The translations under genes and the position numbers were made by a program. A DNA stretch of 64,000 bases, taken from CADEFQ01 sp050249415. GTDB lineage: Bacteria > Pseudomonadota > Gammaproteobacteria > Steroidobacterales > Steroidobacteraceae. The notes under the pieces are model-generated. The model searched no databases, was not told the origin of the DNA, and saw only the letters and a program-made list of their open reading frames with translations. Location: contig JBFWQO010000004.1 in assembly GCA_050249415.1 (NCBI GenBank), positions 124,001-188,000 on the forward strand, written 5' to 3'. How positions within the stretch are numbered: the first letter of the stretch is position 1; every line of letters begins with the position of its first letter. This document shows positions 24,519-31,861 of this stretch, piece after piece.

Positions 24519-25310
24519 ATGCTGCGCCCCATGAACATCCAGCTGCGTCATGTCCTGCCGGGCGCCGGCAAGCCCCGCGCCTACACGTTCGACCCGCCAC
24601 CCGGCGAGCCCGAAATTTCGGCGGATTTCGAGATGCGCACGGTCGAGGTGCGCGACCTGCGGCCGCTCGCGGGGCAACTGTCGCTCGATCGCGAGGGGTT
24701 TCAGCTCGCCGCGGCACCCACCCGGCCGGGGAATTTCGACGACGCGGAGTGGGTCCGTCGCGTCTGTTACCCCGACACGACGGCACTCCTGCTGCGCATC
24801 ACCGGCGCCACGCGCGCGCTCGTGTTCGACCACACCGTGCGCCGGCGCGATGCGCATGCGCCGCGCCGGCCCGTCTACAATGCGCATGTCGATTTCACGG
24901 CCGTTTCCGGTCCGCGGCGCGTGCGCGAACTGCTGCGCGGCGACCCGGCGGAACTCACGCGCCGGCGCCATGCCATCATCAATGTGTGGCGTCCCATCGT
25001 CGGGCCGCTGCACGATGCGCCCCTCGCGCTCGCGGACGCCGCATCCGTGGCGCCCCGCGATCTCGTGCCGACCGACCTCGTCTACCCCGATCGCATCGGC
25101 GAGTACTATCTGTTGCAGTACAACCCGTCGCAGCGCTGGTACTACGCGCCGGCGATGCAGGCGCACGAGGCGCTGCTGCTCAAGAACTACGACAGCGCCG
25201 GGAATGGCCCGGCGCGATTCTCGCCGCACGCCGCCTTCGACGAGCCGGGCAGCCCGGCCGATGCGCCCGCGCGCGCGAGCATCGAGCTGCGGGCGCTCGT
25301 CTTCTACTGA
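24519..25310 (+). CDS. CmcJ/NvfI family oxidoreductase
   Basis: The 263-residue protein matches the CmcJ/NvfI/AsaB family of iron and 2-oxoglutarate dependent-like enzymes. The pair H-x-D occurs in VYNAHVDFT, the hallmark HAIINVWRPIVGPLHDAPLALADA follows, and the distal part has YYLLQYNPSQRWYYAPAMQAHEALLLKNYDS. CmcJ takes part in cephamycin methoxylation and fungal NvfI makes an endoperoxide; bacterial relatives outside such clusters are uncharacterised. No biosynthetic partners are seen here. The start may be ATG 24519 or ATG 24531; neither has a clear ribosome site. It is alone on its strand, divergent from the CopD-like gene and convergent with the ferric-reductase gene. Confidence 0.8.
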   Translation: MLRPMNIQLRHVLPGAGKPRAYTFDPPPGEPEISADFEMRTVEVRDLRPLAGQLSLDREGFQLAAAPTRPGNFDDAEWVRRVCYPDTTALLLRITGATRALVFDHTVRRRDAHAPRRPVYNAHVDFTAVSGPRRVRELLRGDPAELTRRRHAIINVWRPIVGPLHDAPLALADAASVAPRDLVPTDLVYPDRIGEYYLLQYNPSQRWYYAPAMQAHEALLLKNYDSAGNGPARFSPHAAFDEPGSPADAPARASIELRALVFY

Positions 25311-25329
25311 TCCGCCGGCCGCGTCCCGC

Positions 25330-26682
25330 TCAGCGCATCGCGAACAGTTCCTGGTGAAAGCGCTTCGCGACCGGCAACCCGTGTGCGGCGAAATCCTTGC
25401 GCAGCGCCGTGCCGAACGCCACGGGGCCGCAGAACCAGATGCTCGCCTCGCGCCATTCCGGCACGGCCGCGCGAACCCGCTCGCCGGTCAGCAGGCCGTC
25501 CCGCGCATCGAGCAGGACATGCAGGCGGATACGGGCGTCGGCCGCGTCGGCCTGCAGCCTGTCGATCGCCGCCTGGTCGAAGTCGGCCGTCGTGTGGAAC
25601 AGGTCGATCGCCGGTGCGGGCCGATCCGGATGGGCGCGACGCTGCTGCGCGAGATGCTTCATGCCCGCGATGAACGGCGTGATGCCGATGCCGCCACCGA
25701 TCCAGATCTGCCGCGGCCGGCCGTTGTCGAAGTCGAAGCAGCCGTAGGGGCCCTCGATCTTCACTTCCTGCCCGACCCGCAGCTTCTGGCGCAGCGCCCC
25801 GGTGTGGTCGCCCAGTTCCTTCGTGACGAACAGGATGCGCCGATCCTGCTCGTTCCACCCCGAGGCGATGGTGTAGGGATGCGCGCCCTCGGCCGCGTCC
25901 GAGGTCGCGAACGCGAATTGTCCGGGCCGATGGCCGGGCCAGCCCTGCGACAGGTCGATTTCGGTCGCGAGCGTCCGCACGCCCGGATAGTACTGCAGCG
26001 ACGCGATCCTGCCCCGCACCTGCCGTCCGGCGCCCACCCGGCGCAGCAGTACGATCACCGCGGCGTAGCTGCCGGCGGCGAGCAGCAGCGCCATCGCGAC
26101 GCCGAGCGGTGAGCGCCAGTAGCGAAATTCGATGAGCGCCACCGCGTGGAACGCGAGGACGAGATAGGTGACGGCCAGCAGGCGATGGGTCTTGAAGAAG
26201 AGCCGGTACGGGAACCGTTTCACGAGGGCGAGCGCGAGCAGCAGCACGACAGCGTAGAAGGCCCACTCGCCGAGGCCCTCGGCCGTGCCGCGGACGCTGG
26301 TGAAGAACTGCGCGAGCGGATTGTCCGGCACGTGACGCGCGCCGCGCGCGGGGCGTTCCAGCCAGCCCGCGCCCACTGCCCATTTCGGCCCTTTGCTCCA
26401 CAGCCAATGGACCACCCCCACGACGAGGGCGGCAATGCCGAGCCACTTGTGCAGGCGGTACATCTTGTCGAGACCGCCCAGCCGGCGCTCGGGCCAGCGG
26501 GGCCGCAGTGCGAGGATCATTGCGACACTCATGGCGCCCATGGCGAGAATGCCGCTGTACTGCACGAGCTTGCCACGCAGCGGGAAGAACCCTCGCGGCT
26601 GAAACACGGCCGGCTCGAGCACGAGCCACAATACGCTCAGCAGCAGGAACAACCCCCAGAATGCACGCTTGATGTTCTGCAT
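25330..26682 (-). CDS. Ferric-reductase-like transmembrane flavoprotein
   Basis: This 450-residue protein joins an N-terminal ferric-reductase-like membrane domain (about six helices, heme-ligand histidines in YRLHKWLGIAALVVGVVHW and TYLVLAFHAV) to a C-terminal ferredoxin-reductase module with FAD site HRPGQFAFA and NAD site WIGGGIGITPFIAGM, ending WFCGPVAFGTALRKDF. It should pass electrons from NAD(P)H through FAD and heme to an acceptor across the membrane, possibly ferric iron. It is the last gene of the PepSY-regulator-kinase operon, six bases after the kinase. Confidence 0.9.
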   Translation of the reverse strand: MQNIKRAFWGLFLLLSVLWLVLEPAVFQPRGFFPLRGKLVQYSGILAMGAMSVAMILALRPRWPERRLGGLDKMYRLHKWLGIAALVVGVVHWLWSKGPKWAVGAGWLERPARGARHVPDNPLAQFFTSVRGTAEGLGEWAFYAVVLLLALALVKRFPYRLFFKTHRLLAVTYLVLAFHAVALIEFRYWRSPLGVAMALLLAAGSYAAVIVLLRRVGAGRQVRGRIASLQYYPGVRTLATEIDLSQGWPGHRPGQFAFATSDAAEGAHPYTIASGWNEQDRRILFVTKELGDHTGALRQKLRVGQEVKIEGPYGCFDFDNGRPRQIWIGGGIGITPFIAGMKHLAQQRRAHPDRPAPAIDLFHTTADFDQAAIDRLQADAADARIRLHVLLDARDGLLTGERVRAAVPEWREASIWFCGPVAFGTALRKDFAAHGLPVAKRFHQELFAMR

Positions 26683-26688
26683 GACCGC

Positions 26689-28032
26689 TCATCTCTCCGC
26701 TGGCCGGAACGTGGCCGCGAGGCCACCGAGTGTGGATTCGCCGAGTTCGAGGCGCCATCCGTAGGCGTCGAGAATGTCGAGCACGATGGCGAGCCCGAGG
26801 CCGGCGCCGCCGCGTTCGTCGAGCCGGGTACCCCGCTGCAGCACGGCCGCACGATGTTCCGGCGCGATGCCGCGGCCGTCGTCCTCGACGGTGATCGATG
26901 CATCGGGGAGGGCCGCAAGGTGCACCCGCGCGTGCGCGTGCCGCGCCGCATTCTCGAGCAGGTTGCCGAGGACCTCGGCGAGATCGCCGCGCTCCATCGG
27001 CACGATCGTCCCGGCCTCGATGTGCAGGTCGAATGCGATGCGCTGTCCCTGCGGGGTTCGCGCGAGCGTTTCGACGAGCGATCGCGCGAGCGGTTCGATC
27101 TCGGTCGCGGCGCGCAAGCCGTGCGTCCGCGTGCCGCGCAGGCGCACCCTCGCGAGTTCGCGGTCGACATGCCGGCTCATCGCGGTGCCGACCGTCGCGA
27201 TCCGGCTGGCGAGCGCGTCCTCGCCGCGTTCCCGCAATCGCTCCACGTCGGCCATCAGCGCCGCCAGCGGTGTCTTCAGTCCGTGCGCGAGATCCGCCGC
27301 ATAGGCGCGCGACCGTTCGATCTCGCCTTCCTGGGCCGCGAGGAGCGCATTCAGTTCCGCGACGAGGGGTTGCACTTCGGCCGGCGCAACCGGCGTGAGG
27401 CGCCGCGCCTTGCCCGACCTGATCGCGGCCACATCGTCGCGCAGGGCATCGAGGGGCCGCAGGCCGAGTACGACCTGGACTGCCGTGGCGCCGGCGAGCA
27501 CGAGGCCGAGCAGGGCGAGCGCCACCGCCAGGTCCCGGCCAAAGCTGCGCCCCGCGGCGGAAATCCGCGCGAGGTTGACGGCGACCGATACGCGCACCAC
27601 GACCGGTCGACCCTTGTCCGTGAGGGTGGCGCCGCGCTCGAGCACGAGGACGCGTGCACTGGCGGGCCCGATCGTCTCGTGCAGGTGCGTCTCGCCCGGC
27701 TGGAGTTCGTCGCGCGGCAGGGCCAGGGTGGCATCCCACAGCGAGCGCGAGCGCAGTACCTCCCCACCGGCCACGTCGACCTGCCAGTAAAGACCCGACA
27801 GCGGGTCGTCGAATCGCGGGTCGACCGGTTCGCGCGCGATCAGCGGGGCGCCGTCGGGACCCAGGCTGAGGCCGGACAGCAGTTGCTTCGCCTGCACATC
27901 GAGGTCGTCGGCGAGCGTGCGGGCGACATGGCGCTCGAAGAGCAACTCGAGGCCGATACCCGCCACGACGAGTGCCACCAGGATCGCCGCGAACCCGCCC
28001 GCGAGCAGCCGCAGGCGCAGCGAATGGCGCAT
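26689..28032 (-). CDS. Sensor histidine kinase
   Basis: The 447-residue kinase has two membrane helices (about 8-28 and 165-185) around a periplasmic sensor of about 135 residues, a HAMP linker, an H-box AYAADLAHGLKTPLAALMADVERL, and ATPase boxes NLLENAARHA, VEDDGRGIAPE and GGAGLGLAIV. The sensor type resembles PhoQ/QseC-like kinases that occur with PepSY proteins. The start ATG 28032 overlaps the regulator stop (TGATG), so the pair is translated together. The signal is unknown; the linked ferric-reductase and PepSY genes suggest metal or redox stress. Confidence 0.93.
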   Translation of the reverse strand: MRHSLRLRLLAGGFAAILVALVVAGIGLELLFERHVARTLADDLDVQAKQLLSGLSLGPDGAPLIAREPVDPRFDDPLSGLYWQVDVAGGEVLRSRSLWDATLALPRDELQPGETHLHETIGPASARVLVLERGATLTDKGRPVVVRVSVAVNLARISAAGRSFGRDLAVALALLGLVLAGATAVQVVLGLRPLDALRDDVAAIRSGKARRLTPVAPAEVQPLVAELNALLAAQEGEIERSRAYAADLAHGLKTPLAALMADVERLRERGEDALASRIATVGTAMSRHVDRELARVRLRGTRTHGLRAATEIEPLARSLVETLARTPQGQRIAFDLHIEAGTIVPMERGDLAEVLGNLLENAARHAHARVHLAALPDASITVEDDGRGIAPEHRAAVLQRGTRLDERGGAGLGLAIVLDILDAYGWRLELGESTLGGLAATFRPAER

Positions 28033-28700
28033 CACGCAGCGCGCTCGGGCACGAAGTAGCCGAAGCCGCGGCGCGTCTCGATGAGCGGCGTGTCGAGCTT
28101 CCGGCGCACCCGGCCGACCAGGACTTCGAGCGCGTTCGAATCGTGGTCTTCGTCCGGTCCGTAGATGTTCTCCGCCAGTTCCTGCTGCGACACGACCCGC
28201 CCGCGGTGAAGCAGCAGGTACGCGAGCAACCGGTACTCGAGCGGCGAGAGCGCGACCGGTACCCCGCGCACGCTCACCTGCTTGTGCCGTTCGTCGACCG
28301 TGACCTCGCCGGCGACGATCATCGACGAGGCGTGCCCCGCCGAGCGGCGGATGATCGCGCGCAGGCGCGCGAGCAGTTCCTCCATGCGAAAGGGCTTCGG
28401 CAGGTAGTCGTCGGCACCGGCGTCGATGCCGTCGACGCGTTCGGCCCAGCTGCCACGCGCGGTGAGGATCAGCACGGGGGCCCGCCTGTCGCGCGAGCGC
28501 CAGCGCTTCAGGATCGCGAGCCCGTCCATGCGGGGCAGGCCGAGATCGAGCACGATCGCGGCGTAGTCCTCGGTGTCGCCACGAAACCACGCGTCTTCGC
28601 CGTCGCCCGTGACCTCGACGACATAGCCCGCATGCGCGAGGGCGCGCCGGACGTCCGCGGCGATCCGCGGGTCGTCCTCGACGACGAGCACGCGGGTCAT
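28032..28700 (-). CDS. OmpR/PhoB-family response regulator
   Basis: The 222-residue regulator has a receiver domain (acidic pocket VVEDD, phospho-acceptor Asp in IVLDLGLPRMDG, Lys in LPKPF) and a C-terminal winged helix (PLEYRLLAYLLLHRGRVVSQQELAENIYG, VLVGRVRRKLD). It is nearest to the PmrA/QseB subgroup by look. It overlaps the PepSY gene by four bases (ATGA) and the kinase by one. The direct repeats at 29032-29048 before the operon are a likely binding site for it. Confidence 0.95.
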   Translation of the reverse strand: MTRVLVVEDDPRIAADVRRALAHAGYVVEVTGDGEDAWFRGDTEDYAAIVLDLGLPRMDGLAILKRWRSRDRRAPVLILTARGSWAERVDGIDAGADDYLPKPFRMEELLARLRAIIRRSAGHASSMIVAGEVTVDERHKQVSVRGVPVALSPLEYRLLAYLLLHRGRVVSQQELAENIYGPDEDHDSNALEVLVGRVRRKLDTPLIETRRGFGYFVPERAA

Positions 28701-29008
28701 TTCTCCCGGATCCGCTCGATCGCGCCGGTGCGCGCATCGACGTGCACTTCGAAGAGGCGGCCCTTGGCGTCGAGTACGCGCAGTTCGTAGAGCCAGCGGC
28801 CCTGCTTGCTCTCGACTTCGACGCCGATGATTTCGCCGGGCACCTTGCTGCGCACGGCATCGAGGATTGCCACGAGCGGCCGGATTTCGCCGCGGCTCAC
28901 CGCCTGGCGCAAGGCATCACGATCGTGCGGGTCCGCCGCGACGGGGCCGGCCACGAGTAGCGCCGCGAGTGCAGCGCCGACGAGCAGGGAAGGCGCGCGA
29001 ACCATCAT
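28697..29008 (-). CDS. Exported PepSY-domain protein
   Basis: This 103-residue protein has a signal peptide (MMVRAPSLLVGAALAALLVAGPVAA) and one PepSY domain (DALRQAVSRGEIRPLVAILDAVRSKVPGEIIGVEVESKQGRWLYELRVLD). Such genes are regularly the first gene of QseBC/PmrAB-like operons and may modulate the sensor in the periplasm. ATG 29008 is chosen over long upstream extensions because the signal peptide begins there; a second ATG follows immediately. Confidence 0.9.
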   Translation of the reverse strand: MMVRAPSLLVGAALAALLVAGPVAADPHDRDALRQAVSRGEIRPLVAILDAVRSKVPGEIIGVEVESKQGRWLYELRVLDAKGRLFEVHVDARTGAIERIREK

Positions 29009-29031
29009 GCGTTCATTGTCGTCGCAATGGC

Positions 29032-29048
29032 CTGACAAGTCGCTGACA
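29032..29048 (-). promoter_or_regulatory. Tandem TGTCAG direct repeats, candidate response-regulator box
   Basis: On the minus strand TGTCAG occurs twice with five bases between, a period of 11, about 24 bases upstream of the PepSY-regulator-kinase operon. OmpR-family dimers bind such head-to-tail repeats. The same bases can also be read as an inverted repeat TGAC-ATGG-GTCA (29044-29055), so another regulator is possible. The divergent PepSY-cytochrome b genes would share the site. Confidence 0.6.
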
Positions 29049-29139
29049 TGGGTCAACAGGCGCCCGTCAGCGGCCCTCCCGCATTCTCGCGGCCAACGTC
29101 CATCGCGTAGTGCGGCGGACAGGCAACCGGAGAAGACTG

Positions 29140-29418
29140 ATGCGTAACTTTGCAATTGTCACTATCGCCACATTCGCCACCCTCGGCGCGGTATCGGCGG
29201 TGCAAGCGGGCAGTTTCGACCGCCCGTGTACCGCGGCGCCGCAATCCGAATGGCTGTCGATCGAGACCCTGAAGGCCCGGGTCGAGGCGCTCGGCTACAA
29301 GGTCCAGAAAGCGAAGATCAAGAAGGCCTGCGGCGAGATCTACGCGCTCGACAGGAACGGCGCCCGGGTCGAGCTGTTCGTGGATCCGACCAACGGCAAG
29401 ATCGTGGGGCAACTGTGA
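29140..29418 (+). CDS. Small exported PepSY-like protein
   Basis: The 92-residue protein has a signal peptide (MRNFAIVTIATFATLGAVSAVQA) and a PepSY_2-type domain: SIETLKARVEALGYKVQKAKIKKACGEIYALDRNGARVELFVDPTNGKIVGQL. Two cysteines (in RPCTAA and KKACGE) could form a disulfide. It is divergent from the other PepSY operon and is followed at once by a cytochrome b561 gene, a pairing common for this family. ATG 29140 has a GGAGAAG ribosome site; an upstream ATG at 29110 would spoil the signal peptide. Confidence 0.88.
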   Translation: MRNFAIVTIATFATLGAVSAVQAGSFDRPCTAAPQSEWLSIETLKARVEALGYKVQKAKIKKACGEIYALDRNGARVELFVDPTNGKIVGQL

Positions 29419-29429
29419 ACGGGGCGGTA

Positions 29430-29993
29430 ATGGATACCGCCCGTGAAGTGGCCGTGGCCGGCGGCGGCGTGCCGCCGGCCACGGTCGTCGTCTGGGACCG
29501 CTTCGTGCGGTTCTTCCACTGGTCGCTCGTCACGCTCTTCGCGGTCGGCTACCTCACGGGAGGCGAGGCGGAGGATGTCCACATCGTGAACGGCTACGTG
29601 CTCGCGTCGCTGCTGGCGCTGCGCGTGCTCTGGGGCTTCGTCGGGCCGCGCACGGCACGGTTCCGCAGCTTCGTCCGTTCGCCTGCCGGGACACTCGCGT
29701 ATGTGCGCGATGCGGCGCGTTTGCGGGCGCGTCGATACCTGGGGCATAACCCGGCCGGTGCGGCGATGATCCTGGCGCTGCTGCTCGCGCTCGCGGGTAC
29801 CGTCACGACGGGCATCATGATGACCACGGATGCCTGGTGGGGCTCGGAGTGGGTCGAAGAGGTGCACGAGTTCCTCGCCAACGCGACGGTCGGGTTGATC
29901 ATCCTGCACGTGGCCGGCGTGCTCGTCGCGAGCTTCCAGCACCGCGAGAACCTCGCCGCGGCGATGGTGACGGGGCGCAAGCGTGCCGAGTGA
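29430..29993 (+). CDS. Cytochrome b561-family membrane protein
   Basis: The 187-residue protein has four membrane helices. Histidines in RFFHWSLVTLF, VHIVNGYV, EEVHEFLANATVGLIILHVAGVL match the di-heme b-type cytochromes related to the HydC/YodB group. The start is ATG 29430; a GTG at 29415 would overlap the PepSY stop (GTGA) and adds five residues, so coupling is possible. It would carry electrons across the membrane for a periplasmic partner, perhaps linked to the PepSY protein before it. It converges on the next gene with a hairpin between them. Confidence 0.88.
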   Translation: MDTAREVAVAGGGVPPATVVVWDRFVRFFHWSLVTLFAVGYLTGGEAEDVHIVNGYVLASLLALRVLWGFVGPRTARFRSFVRSPAGTLAYVRDAARLRARRYLGHNPAGAAMILALLLALAGTVTTGIMMTTDAWWGSEWVEEVHEFLANATVGLIILHVAGVLVASFQHRENLAAAMVTGRKRAE

Positions 29994-30014
29994 GTCGGAG
30001 CTTTCGCGGCCGGA

Positions 30015-30049
30015 CCCGCTCGACGCGACTAGTTACCGCGTCGGGCGGG
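30015..30049. terminator. Hairpin between convergent genes
   Basis: CCCGCTCGACGCG (30015-30027) pairs with CGCGTCGGGCGGG (30037-30049) over 13 positions with one G-U, around a nine-base loop that contains the TAA of the minus-strand gene. It lies between convergent cytochrome b561 and the NTF2-like gene and could stop transcription from both sides, although neither side has a long T-run. Confidence 0.5.
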
Positions 30050-30560
30050 CGTTCGCGACACCCGCGATACGCCATACGCCGTCGTCGAGCTTGAGGATAT
30101 AGCTCTCGGCGAATTCGAGGACCGTGCGGTTGCCGTCGCGTGCTTCACTCGTCGTGCGCACGCGCGCCCACACGGTCGCCAGGTCACCCTCGATGTGCGC
30201 GGTCGCAGCGACGATTTCGCGCAGGTAGCGCTGGTTCGCGGCGTAGAGCACCGGCGCCACCGTGCGCCATTGCACGGCGAGATCGCTCGTGAGCGGCTCT
30301 GCGCCGCCCGGCGGCGCGCTGAAGCGATGCGCCGATCCGAAGTTGAATTTCACCGCGCCCGGCGCCAGGGTCGCGAGCGCCTGGTCGAGCTGCCGGCCGG
30401 AAATCGCCGCATTGAATGCGTGTATGACGGCGACGGGTGCGGCGGTCGGTGTCGCGGTGGGCGCGGCCGCGGGCGTAGCGGGCTGCGCCGCCTGTGCCTG
30501 CGTGGCGAATGTCGTCAGCGCCAGCAAGAGCCCGGTCGGCAATGCGAGTCGTTTCGGCAT
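30033..30560 (-). CDS. Exported NTF2/SnoaL-like protein
   Basis: The 175-residue protein has a signal peptide (MPKRLALPTGLLLALTTFATQAQA), a Pro/Ala/Thr-rich linker to about residue 43, then an NTF2-like cone: VIHAFNAAISGRQLDQALATLAPGAVKF and ATVWARVRTTSEARDGNRTVLEFAESYILKLDDGVWRIAGVANA. Proteins of this fold include enzymes and non-catalytic ligand-binding forms; no active site can be named. It stands alone between convergent cytochrome b561 and the divergent polyamine operon. Confidence 0.75.
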   Translation of the reverse strand: MPKRLALPTGLLLALTTFATQAQAAQPATPAAAPTATPTAAPVAVIHAFNAAISGRQLDQALATLAPGAVKFNFGSAHRFSAPPGGAEPLTSDLAVQWRTVAPVLYAANQRYLREIVAATAHIEGDLATVWARVRTTSEARDGNRTVLEFAESYILKLDDGVWRIAGVANARPTR

Positions 30561-30672
30561 GAGCGGTTCCCCTTTTGCCGCGATTCTGCACGACGCCGCG
30601 CGCGGCGCCGCTACGGATTACCACGGGGTATTGATTCTCGTCATGCGCGACGGTAACCTCCGCGCCCCGTAG
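30559..30672 (+). other. Possible leader peptide before nspC
   Basis: A 37-codon frame from ATG 30559 to TAG 30670 ends a few bases before a perfect intrinsic terminator, followed by nspC. The C-terminal part GVLILVMRDGNLRAP has a run of V/L/I and a GNLRAP end that recalls attenuation leader peptides. The start overlaps the start codon of the divergent gene. Alternatively a shorter frame from ATG 30643 (nine residues) is used, or transcription starts at a TTGATT-N17-TAACCT pair inside it and no peptide is made. Confidence 0.3.
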
Positions 30673-30673
30673 C

Positions 30674-30707
30674 CGGGCGCCCGCGTTGGGGGCGCCCGTT
30701 TTTCTTT
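30674..30707 (+). terminator. Rho-independent terminator / attenuator before nspC
   Basis: CGGGCGCCC (30674-30682) and GGGCGCCCG (30690-30698) form a 9-bp stem with a seven-base loop, followed by TTTTTCTTT. It is the only textbook intrinsic terminator in the window. No plus-strand gene ends just before it, so its place 13 bases before the nspC start favours an attenuator. A further GGCGCC (30604-30609) upstream could pair with either arm. Confidence 0.8.
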
Positions 30708-30719
30708 GTGGGGTGCGCA

Positions 30720-31817
30720 GTGATCGAAACTCCGTACTACCTCGTCGACGAGGCCAGGCTGCTCGGCAATCTCGCGAAGATTGCCCGCGTGCGCGAGCGC
30801 TCGGGGGCCAGAGTGCTGCTCGCGCTGAAGTGCTTCGCGACCTGGTCGGTGTTCGACCTGATGCGTCGCCACATGGACGGCACCACGTCATCGTCGCTCT
30901 ACGAAGTGCGGCTCGGCCGCGAGAAGTTCGGCGGCGAAACCCATGCCTACAGCGTCGCCTACGCCGACGGCGAGATCGACGCAGTCGTCGCGCACGCCGA
31001 CAAGATCATCTTCAATTCGATCGGGCAGCTCGAGCGCTACGCCGCGCGTTCGGCGTGCCTGCCGCGCGGCCTGCGCCTGAATCCGCTCGTCAGCAGTTCC
31101 TCGTTCGATCTCGCGGATCCTGCACGCCCGCACAGCCGGCTCGGCGAATCCGACCCGCAGCGCGTGCGCGCGGTGCTGCCGCAGCTCACCGGCTTCATGA
31201 TCCACAACAACTGCGAGAACGCCAACTTCGAGAGCTTCGATCGGCTGCTGGCCGGGGCCGAGGCGCGCTTCGGGGAGCTCTTTGCCGAGGCGCAGTGGGT
31301 CAGCCTCGGCGGCGGCATCCATTTCACCGGCGAAGATTATCCGCTCGAGCGGTTCTGCGATCGCCTGCGCGCCTTCGGTGAGCGCTACGGCGTGCAGGTC
31401 TACCTCGAACCGGGCGAAGCGGCGGTCACCGGCAGCACCACGCTCGAAGTGAGCGTGCTCGACACCTTCGAGCGTGGCAAGCGCATCGCGATCGTCGACA
31501 GTTCGGTCGAGGCGCACATGCTCGACCTGCTGATCTACCGCGAGCGCGCTTCCCTCGCGCCCGACAGCGGGCCGCATCGCTACCTCGTGTGCGGGCGCTC
31601 GTGCCTCGCCGGCGACATCTTCGGCGAGTTCGCGTTCGAGCACGAGCTCGCGGTGGGCGATCGCCTGTCGATCCTGAACGCCGCCGGCTATACCATGGTG
31701 AAGAAGAACTGGTTCAACGGCGTGCGCATGCCGGCGATCTGCGTGCGCGCGGCCGACGGCACCGAACGGGTGCAGCGCGCGTTCGACTATCACGATTTCC
31801 TCGCGAGCCTCTCCTGA
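30720..31817 (+). CDS. nspC: Carboxynorspermidine decarboxylase
   Basis: This 365-residue PLP enzyme of the alanine-racemase-fold decarboxylases removes CO2 from carboxynorspermidine or carboxyspermidine, giving norspermidine or spermidine. Visible motifs are LLALKCFATWSVFDLM (PLP lysine), GFMIHNNCENANFESFDRLL, VSLGGGIHFTGEDYPLERFC and YLVCGRSCLAGDIFGEF (the second-subunit catalytic Cys). The start is probably GTG 30720; GTG 30708 lies at the end of the terminator T-run. It is followed by the matching dehydrogenase after 44 bases, completing the aspartate-semialdehyde polyamine route. Confidence 0.95.
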   Translation: MIETPYYLVDEARLLGNLAKIARVRERSGARVLLALKCFATWSVFDLMRRHMDGTTSSSLYEVRLGREKFGGETHAYSVAYADGEIDAVVAHADKIIFNSIGQLERYAARSACLPRGLRLNPLVSSSSFDLADPARPHSRLGESDPQRVRAVLPQLTGFMIHNNCENANFESFDRLLAGAEARFGELFAEAQWVSLGGGIHFTGEDYPLERFCDRLRAFGERYGVQVYLEPGEAAVTGSTTLEVSVLDTFERGKRIAIVDSSVEAHMLDLLIYRERASLAPDSGPHRYLVCGRSCLAGDIFGEFAFEHELAVGDRLSILNAAGYTMVKKNWFNGVRMPAICVRAADGTERVQRAFDYHDFLASLS

Positions 31818-31861
31818 GAGGCCGCCTCGATCGTCGGGTCCACTGGAGGTACACACGGAAA

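Noticed and set aside
25304..27739. An 811-codon minus-strand frame across the ferric-reductase and kinase genes
   Set aside because: It is a frame-shifted shadow of two well-supported genes on the same strand, with Arg/Ala/Pro-rich nonsense sequence.
30015..30049. Reading this hairpin as an attachment site or IS end
   Set aside because: It lies between convergent stop codons and behaves as a bidirectional terminator; no target duplication or transposase is present.
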